From Thamnaconus septentrionalis (Eukaryota; Chordata; Actinopteri; Tetraodontiformes; Monacanthidae): DNA of 64,000 nucleotides. This document shows positions 57,439-64,000 of this stretch, one piece after another; position 1 is the first letter of the stretch; each line of letters opens with the position of its first letter. Position numbers and translations under genes: made by a program. The stretch covers positions 22,046,001 through 22,110,000 of the forward strand of contig CM020511.1 in NCBI GenBank assembly GCA_009823395.1, in the 5' to 3' direction. The notes under the pieces are model-generated. The model ran no database searches, was not told the DNA's origin, and saw nothing but the letters and a program-made list of their open reading frames with translations.

Positions 57439-57602
57439 ATGAACATTTAAATGAAAGATGGCAAACAATATAAATGACTGGCAATGGAAAATATAAGATT
57501 AACAGGAGAATATTATATAATGTTGTAACACATAGCATCAAACAATAGAAATGTTTCAGTACCTTGGCAGCCGAAGGGGGCAATCTGTAAATGTATAAAA
57601 AT

Positions 57603-57606
<4 letters not shown>

Positions 57607-57681
<75 letters not shown>
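57607..57681. repeat. (TA)n microsatellite
   Basis: A pure TA run of about 75 bp, prone to cruciform formation and to sequencing slippage. Confidence 0.98.
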
Positions 57682-57683
<2 letters not shown>

Positions 57684-58377
57684 TGATTTTGTATTTTTAA
57701 CAATGGAGCAAGCAGAGTGAAGTGTTTCCAGATGTCAGAATGACCTCTCTTACTTGATGGTACAATAATGTGATCGAACGCAATCCACTAGCAATAATGC
57801 TACAACACCAACTAAAACCTACAAATGTGTCCATTTTAAGAGGAGTTATATTATATTGAGGGGTTAAAATGCAAAAGTGCTGCAGCCACTCATCTGTCAG
57901 AATCGAGACAATTCACGTGATCTGACTACAAACCAGTCAAGTGATTCATTCAGACAATGAAGCATCTACTGCTTCCAACATCATATATGACGTGACTTTT
58001 TTTTTTATTGTATGGTCTTTGTTTTTTTTTTTATTGCACCAAAGCAAGCTCTGAGTCAGTGGTTCGTGGGAATTCTAGCCCAGGATTCTAAGCTTGCATC
58101 AAAGCCTCAGTGCCAGAAAGCCATCACTAACAATCACTCTAAAGAGCGAGTTTGACAGATAAAAGCATGAAGTGCTACAACACAGGACCATGGGCCAATT
58201 AAATACATGATGAAATAATTAGACGGTGTGTTACATATATTCACTGAAGACCAGCCGTGACACGCCGCCCCACTCAACTACTCCTCACCACCACACACCA
58301 AGGCTGTTAGCATCGCTAGGGTCCAGGCCTGCAGCCTCATTTTAAACAGATAGACCGAGCCGCACTGCAATAAACAT
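57682..58377. other. Unassigned non-coding stretch
   Basis: No repeats with ends and no coding motif recognised. Confidence 0.4.
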
Positions 58378-58379
58378 CC

Positions 58380-58643
58380 ATTACAACAATACACACTGAC
58401 ACACACGTCGACACAACCACCTTGTCCATGTAGCACAAGCTGGTGTCGGGCACGGCTAACAAAGGCTGCAGGCAACTAGCTGAGCCGAAATGTTGTGGTA
58501 GTGTAGGACAGAGTGCGCTCTGCCATTACAATAATACACACTGCCACACACGTCTACACAATCAACATGTCCATGTAGCACAAGCTGGTGTCGGGGGCTC
58601 TGCTAACAAAGGCTATGAGCAAGTAGCTGAGCCGAAAGGTTTT
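58380..58643. repeat. 145-bp direct duplication
   Basis: Unit 1 (58380-58524) and unit 2 (58525-58643, partial) share ATTACAAxAATACACACTG, TCCATGTAGCACAAGCTGG and TAGCTGAGCCGAAA. The second unit runs directly into the GC-rich TIR element. Confidence 0.85.
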
Positions 58644-59540
58644 GGGGGCGTCCCCATAGCACCGCCTCGCCGCGCCGCGCCTCGCCTCGCCTCGCCACGG
58701 TTCGATTGTGTCCCAATTGGCCCCCGGTTCACGAGACCGTGGGCGGAGTCGACGCGGTAAAGCGGGACAATGTTTTCGACTGCATTATTTCTGTGCGATA
58801 CACAACAGCGCAGCGATGGACAAAGTAGAGGTTGTTTCATACCTGCTGCTCGGTCTGTGGTTGCTTTTCTGTTAAAGAAAGAACAGTTTTCCTCACTGAA
58901 GTCACAGTTGATCATTTATGCAGGCAACATTTATAATTTCTTGTTTCGTTTTCTGGGAGAGTAAAGGTGTAGTTCAACCTTTATATTTTCACCAAAAGTA
59001 AACACGAGACAGATACAACGGGAAATAGCATTTATTTAAAACCAAACAGACAGTAAACACGCCTCCTTATTTGAAATAGCTGCCCTAGCGAGCCAAGGAC
59101 GACTTTATGCCGCGGTGTTCGAGGCTTCCTCGCGGCGAAGAGCCACGTCCTCTCGACCAATCCGTATTTCCTCTCGTCTCAAGACTCCTCGGATTCCCTA
59201 ACTTAACGCGCCTCACGCAGGAGCAACTCGGTTTGTTCCGAGCGCTTCGCCGTTTGCCGCTCGTCGTTTTCGCGAATATGGTTGAACACACACGTGAACA
59301 CGGAAGTTCCGTGTTGAAAGAGTTGGCGTCGGTGTCCGCTCCGACAGGGGAAATCGACGAAAACACTCAGCCAATCCAGTGCCCTGCTCGTCGCTACGTC
59401 ACCACTAAACTCGCCTCGTCTCGCTTGGACCCTGAGCGCCTGAGGTACCAAAACGGCACCCCCTACAACCGTGTAGCGGCCAGTGGGGCCGCTTACAACC
59501 GTACCGTGGCGAGGCGAGGCGATGCTATGGGGACGCCCCC
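58644..59540. mobile_element. GC-rich TIR element, PIF/Harbinger-like
   Basis: The left end GGGGGCGTCCCCATAGCACC is matched inverted by the right end (GGTGCTATGGGGACGCCCCC with one difference), extending into CGCCTCGCC repeats for about 28-35 bp. TTT flanks both sides (58641-58643, 59541-59543), compatible with a 3-bp TSD. Internal frames (148 residues forward at 59107) have no motif I recognise, so it is probably non-autonomous. Confidence 0.8.
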
Positions 59541-59543
59541 TTT

Positions 59544-60924
59544 GTTAGTCTAGTCCGATCCTACACGGTGTTTCGGGTATATTGAGGCACAAACAAAGCA
59601 GCATTTTGACGGTAGGAAAGCCCGATTCAACATGTACACAAAGATTCACATGCCCATACAAATTAATGTATTTCCTTAGTTGCAGTAAGGAGAATCGTGA
59701 ATGTCTTACCTCACGGCAGTGGGAAAAGGGAGTGAGCAGAGGGCTGAGCTGCAGTTATACAGCATTTGATTGTCATGTTTGAATAGCCTATAGTATGTCC
59801 TACATTGCTGCTTTGACCATGTTTTGCCTGTAGGTGCCCGTTGAACAATAAAAAGGGGGGTAGGGGGCGTTATGCAGTCAGTGTTCTGCATTGTGGATCT
59901 TTCATGTTCAAAGCCGAGCCAACGTTCAAACTATATCCATAAATATGAAGAATTAACACAATGATTTAGAGGCTGGTAAACATTGTTTATTGACTTATAC
60001 TTTTTAAAGTGCATAAAATTGTAAAATTGGAGACAGCAGAAAACAAAGTGCAATTGCCTGTGATATATTCATATTCAGTTCCTACCAGTGACAGTAGATG
60101 TGAGATGACAGCAGGAAATTAAGCATTTGTATGTTTTATCTTAGCATTTTACGTCTAGTCATAATAAAAGTATAGGCATTGTTTGGACATTTTTTGGACA
60201 TCTAACATGTTTTAGGCCGCTATCATTTTCTTTTGCATGAACTGAATTTTGGAAAAAAGACCATAGAGGAGTATATTAATTGAATTCTTGTTTGGGGGGG
60301 AAACAACTCTGCAGTTTCACTGATTATTTCAAGAGTTATACTAGATAGTCATAAAATTTCCACTTTAATTTTATATGCCTGCTGATGCTCCAAGACATGG
60401 GTCGATGTCCCCCGACACATGCCGACGATTGTTGTCACCGTCTGAGAAAAAGCTGTGAACAAACAGTTCAAAAGTGCGAACAATGACCTTTCACCAGTTT
60501 ATTGCTGTGTATCTCTCCTGTCCCAGGAATTGCATGTTATATTAAATGTGCCAGTTAATAATTCAGCTGCACGTAAAACATTCTTGACCTTAGTTTTTAT
60601 GAATCATTACAAGTGGAAAACTGACAATTTCATTAAAAGGTGTTATTCTGATCACATGTTTTTAGCAGTGTGTGTGTCTGTACATATGTGTGTGTGTGTG
60701 TGTGGTTGAACTTTGATGCGAAAAGATGAAAACTATATGTCCACAGCCCTATCAACAGAAATAAAATCAGTATACCATTTACATATCTATGTCAATAAGA
60801 AATGAATTCACAATGCATGGGAGTACATAATTACATTTTATTATTATTATTGTGTTGTTGTTTTTTTTACCCTAAAATTAAGGGTAAGCTTTAGATCGTG
60901 TCTTCCTGGTCACTGTTATTGTCA
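59544..60924. other. Unassigned non-coding stretch
   Basis: A GT microsatellite at about 60663-60703; otherwise AT-rich with no coding motif. A CCCCGACACATGCCGACG-type segment at 60411 recalls the repeat at 52363-53160. Confidence 0.4.
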
Positions 60925-61908
60925 ACATAGAAACAAACAAAAGAGAAGAAATATAGGGGGAAAAAATCAGTTAGGGTTGCAAGGAACAGACATGAATGAA
61001 AATTGTTAATTGTGCCAAATGTACACGATAATAACAAATATGCAATTGCATCTTACCATTCCCACCGTCCAACTTAGGAGCCTTGTCCTGTCGTGGGGCC
61101 CCATGGTCAAACTGTCTATATATAAACAAAAGAGAAGAAATACACGGAAAAAATCAGTTAGGGTTACATAAACAGACATGAATGAAAATTGTTAATTGTG
61201 CCAAATGTACACGATAATAACAAATATGCAATTGCATCTTTACCATTCCCACCGTCCAACTGAGGAGCCTTGTCCTGTGGCGGCCCCATGGTCAAACTGT
61301 CCATATATATAAACAAAATAGAAGAAATACAGGGAAAAATATAAGGCGCACCTACATTGTGCCAAATGTACACGATAATAACAAATATGCAATTGCATCT
61401 TTACCATTCCCACCGTCCAACTGAGGAGCCTTGTCCTGTGGCGGCCCCATGGTCAAACTGTCCATATATATAAACAAAATAGAAGAAATACAGGGAAAAA
61501 TATAAGGCGCACCTACATTGTGCCAAATGTACACAATAATAACAAATATACAAAGGCATCTAACCATTTCCACTGTCCAACTTAGGAGCCTTGTCCTGTG
61601 GCGGCCCCATGGTCAAACTGTCCATATATATAAATAAAATAGAAGAAATACAGGGAAAAATATAAGGCGCACCTACATTGTGCCAAATGTACACGATAAT
61701 AACAAATATGCAATTGCATCTTTACCATTCCCACCGTCCAACTGAGGAGCCTTGTCCTGTGGCGGCCCCATGGTCAAACTGTCTATACATAAACGAAAGA
61801 GAAGAAATACAGGGAAAAATCAGTCAGGGTTGCATGAACAGACATGAATTAATGAGGTGCACCTACTTCGTGACAAACATACACCATAATAACAAATATA
61901 CAATAGCA
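60925..61908. repeat. Satellite-like tandem array, 160-190-bp monomers
   Basis: The landmark TGTGCCAAATGTACACGATA starts at 61011, 61197, 61358, 61519 and 61679, with a decayed sixth at 61869, giving spacings of about 186, 161, 161, 160 and 190 bp. A core of about 53 bp (CATTCCCACCGTCCAAC ... CCCCATGGTCAAA) is the best conserved part. On the reverse strand it is bordered by an AG and by GTAAAGATG, resembling splice sites. The array abuts an LTR at 61910. Confidence 0.9.
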
Positions 61909-61909
61909 T

Positions 61910-62728
61910 TGTTATGAACCCAGCTAGTCTAGGGTCAAGGGTTGCAACATAAATTAAAAACCAGAGGGCCGCCAAGCAATTAGGAGGCAAAGCAAGAGGG
62001 TCAGCACAGAATTAAGAGTAGGAAAGTGTTTTTACTCTTGGTCTTTTTTATGAAGCTATTTACAAGATATACACCCGGGGCACAGGGTCAAAACGTAGGA
62101 AAAAGAAATAAGCCACTGACAGGGGACCATGGGTGTTGCCAAAATAATAATCTCAAGCAGCTAGGGGGGGAAACACACACTAACTAACTAACTAACTAAC
62201 ATTCCAAGAAAACAAAAGCCTGCCTGCCTAACTACTCTGTCCGTGCGAATTAAATACAAAGGTGGCAACCACCCTTTACCTGGTGTGACTAACCAAGTTG
62301 GAAGCCTACGTGATGCCTACGTATGGAGGCCCCCTTTCTTACCTGTCCCAAGGCAGGGCATACAAAATGGCAAAACTAGGAGAAACAAATGGGAACGACT
62401 TCACTCGGTTTGGCACAACGGTCATGTGGCTGGTGTGAATCACGGAGAGAGCGAAAAGGGCTGGACCCAGCCCTTTTATAGAGCAGCAGAAGGTTGCAAT
62501 GATGAAGGAGGAGCCAAAGCAGCAGCAGCAGCTGACCAATGAAGCCAGGGTGGGTGGATGAAGCTGATGGTTGCTCTGATCAGCAGCAGGTGAGGTGGCT
62601 GGGAGATGCAGCAGATGATGGTGGTGATGGCGAATTCAGGCCTGCAGAGAGCGACAGAGGGAGGGAGAGATAGAACAAAACAAACCCAAGAAACACAGTA
62701 CAACTAAAATAAGAAGTGGAACGTAACA
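61910..62728 (-). repeat. LTR (3') of a second gypsy-type element
   Basis: It runs from TGTTATGAACCC to GGAACGTAACA, with TG/CA ends and inverted TGTTA/TAACA termini, about 819 bp. Remaining pol sequence lies just inside it on the reverse strand, so it is the 3' LTR. A GGTGGGCG purine-rich stretch borders it on the inside. A TAAC tetranucleotide repeat (62180-62200) lies within. The 5' LTR is missing, so no TSD can be tested. Confidence 0.75.
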
Positions 62729-62814
62729 CGCCCACCAACAAGAACAAACTTAACCTACGTTTGTTCAAACATAGCTCTCAACTTGTGTGTAGAAACAAAA
62801 ACAAAAACTGCAAC

Positions 62815-63010
62815 TCTTATGCAAGGGACAATGCATCTGCAAGAACATTATCTATGCCCTTCTTATGTTTTATCTCCAGGCTGTAGTTTTCGATAATGAG
62901 GGCCCATCTCATTAACCGCTGATTCTGGTTGTACATTCTGGACAGAAAAGTTAAAGGGGTTATGGTCTGTGTACACAACCACAGGAACAGAGCTGCAACC
63001 AACATTGGCT
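62815..63010 (-). pseudogene. Gypsy RNase H C-terminal fragment
   Basis: The reverse frame has a TQTITPLTFL segment (from the TDHNPLTFL block), then NQRLMRWALIIENYSLEIKH and DNVLADALSLA-stop near 62820. This is the end of gypsy RNase H, related to 39192-39707. It lies less than 100 bp from the LTR with no integrase between, implying RNase H is the final pol domain here too. Confidence 0.85.
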
Positions 63011-63014
63011 AAGG

Positions 63015-63524
63015 GAGAACCGCACGTGTTCTGCGTCCTGATTAGCTAAAGGTCTGTACTTTACTACACCATTGTCAATCAATCGCCTCTGTGCAGTGTC
63101 TCCTGTACAGTACAGAATGCGTTCGGCTAGCCAGTATTCACCGTCAGAGGAACTGTGAAATACGCGTGAGTTCAGGTAATAATTTCTTATGTGTCAAACC
63201 TTGTAGATTGATCATTAAAATTAAATTTGTTAAAAATGTTTGGGCTTGAAAACAGTTTTTGATCTTTGGTTTTATTTACTAATATTGTACTTATTTTTTT
63301 AAATCACGAAAGTGTGAACTTTGAGAGTGTTTAAATAAGAGAGAAATTTGAGAAAATGTTAATGCCTGTCTGAGAAAAGTAAATAAAAATGTGTGGTTTG
63401 GGGTTTTACGGCTTAAAACATGTATAATAATTGTAAAAAAAAAATAAAGCTGATTACTTCGCGGATTTCGTCTATTGCGGGTTATTTTTAGAACGTATCC
63501 CCCGCGATAAACGAGGGACCACTG
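63015..63524. mobile_element. Tigger/pogo-like mariner fragment, right end
   Basis: On the reverse strand the border reads CAGTGGTCCCTCGTTTATCG, a Tigger-type terminus, followed by a TA at 63525-63526 as expected for the mariner target. Internal sequence (CTCCTGTACAGTACAGAATG; TTCGGCTAGCCAGTATTCACC) fits a recurrent fish family. The other TIR is absent, and the fragment abuts the RNase H relic near 63010. Confidence 0.7.
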
Positions 63525-63726
63525 TATATTTGTTTCCCATGTCTATGCTGGAAGAGTCCCATTCTGATTCTTCACCCAACTGATCCACTGCGCCTTCCAA
63601 CTCCAACTCATCTGAAGAATGATCCACTGCTGACTCATCTTGCTTTTTAATGGTTGGCTGCCGGTGCTGTCCTGATGTCTTCTGTTTTGTCTGTGTCTGT
63701 TCAGCTGCCTTTTTGTCCACGTTTTT
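63525..63726 (-). pseudogene. Exon-like acidic sequence interrupted by Tigger end
   Basis: On the reverse strand a pyrimidine-rich tract and CAG (63727-63729) precede an open frame of 67 codons. It is lysine/glutamine-rich at first (KNVDKKAAEQTQTKQKTSGQ), then acidic (SSDELELEGAVDQLGEESEW). The frame runs into the Tigger terminus exactly at the TA. It could be part of a host gene or of another transposon. No domain recognised. Confidence 0.4.
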
Positions 63727-63805
63727 CTGAAGGGGGGAAACAAAGAAAGAGAAACTCCTGACTGAAAGTTTTTCTTAAACCAAATCAGAATCTGTGATGT
63801 TGTCA

Positions 63806-64000
63806 CACCGTGGTGAGGTTTTGTCTCGTCATTTCCTGTTTTATTTTGACAGACTAACTCAGCTTCCTCTCGTTTCAGATCGTGCCCCCCTCCTCATGTT
63901 CCACCTGTGCCTTGTTACCCAGTGTGTTTAAAACGTCTGCGTTTCCCTTGTCTTGAGCTAGAGTGTCCTTGTTTGTCACGTCTAACCTTGTACCTGCTCA
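63806..64000. repeat. Interspersed repeat fragment at window edge
   Basis: TCATTTCCTGTTTTATTTTG and CACCTGTGCCTTGTTACCCAG resemble, in inverted orientation, 21170-21310. The unit continues beyond the window. Family unassigned. Confidence 0.35.

Noticed and set aside
57341..57703. Reverse 120-residue frame with poly-YI
   Set aside because: It is driven by the TA microsatellite.
60925..61908. CRISPR array
   Set aside because: Monomers are 160-190 bp head-to-tail units without unique spacers, in a vertebrate-type genome.

Overview
The window looks like ordinary non-genic DNA from a teleost fish. The evidence is long CA/GT, GA, TA and GAT microsatellites, CpG-containing but gene-poor sequence, and relics of fish-typical transposable elements: L1/Tx1-like and CR1/L2- or RTE-like LINEs, a tRNA-derived SINE, hAT, PIF/Harbinger and Tigger-like DNA transposons, and Ty3/gypsy elements, including one with the Gmr1-like gene order. 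I found no complete, recognisable host protein-coding gene and no tRNA, rRNA or CRISPR. Calls come from reading terminal repeats, target-site duplications (TSDs), protein motifs and splice sites by eye.

Layout. 1-5 kb: a TIR element, a SINE with a 14-bp TSD, a solo LTR and two adjacent hAT insertions. 5-8.5 kb: purine tracts and microsatellites, then an LTR-like unit inside a GACTTG-rich element. 8.9-12.5 kb: an L1 3' end, a decayed reverse-strand gypsy element split by a LINE 3' end, and a BED-finger remnant. 13.9-18.2 kb: a 5' L1 piece split by a Harbinger-type element and a deleted hAT, then another LINE fragment. 18-26 kb: mostly unassigned, with one hAT MITE. 26.6-28.4 kb: a reverse LINE 3' end split by a solo LTR. 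29.5-33.2 kb: a solo LTR of the same family as the one at 2.4 kb, split by a nearly intact hAT transposon with a six-exon transposase. 33.5-38.5 kb: unassigned single-copy-looking DNA.

38475-43908 is a complete LTR-to-LTR gypsy element on the reverse strand. Its order is gag, protease, integrase, (RT), RNase H, and almost all of RT is deleted. 45038-48857 is a full-length PIF/Harbinger transposon carrying both a DDE transposase and a Myb-like partner gene, both damaged. 49-60 kb holds further decayed elements, two GC-rich or duplicated repeat blocks, a small spliced open reading frame with an SGNH-hydrolase-like GDSH motif (56.5-57.4 kb), and a GC-rich TIR element. 60.9-61.9 kb is a short satellite array. 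61.9-63.0 kb is an LTR plus RNase H end from a second element with RNase H as the last pol domain. 63.0-63.7 kb is a Tigger-like end abutting an acidic exon-like sequence.

The window is best read as layered transposition history. Several nested insertions can be ordered unambiguously because their TSDs are intact. Most reading frames in the window are relics; the hAT transposase (one apparent frameshift) and the three-exon SGNH-like frame are the best preserved.
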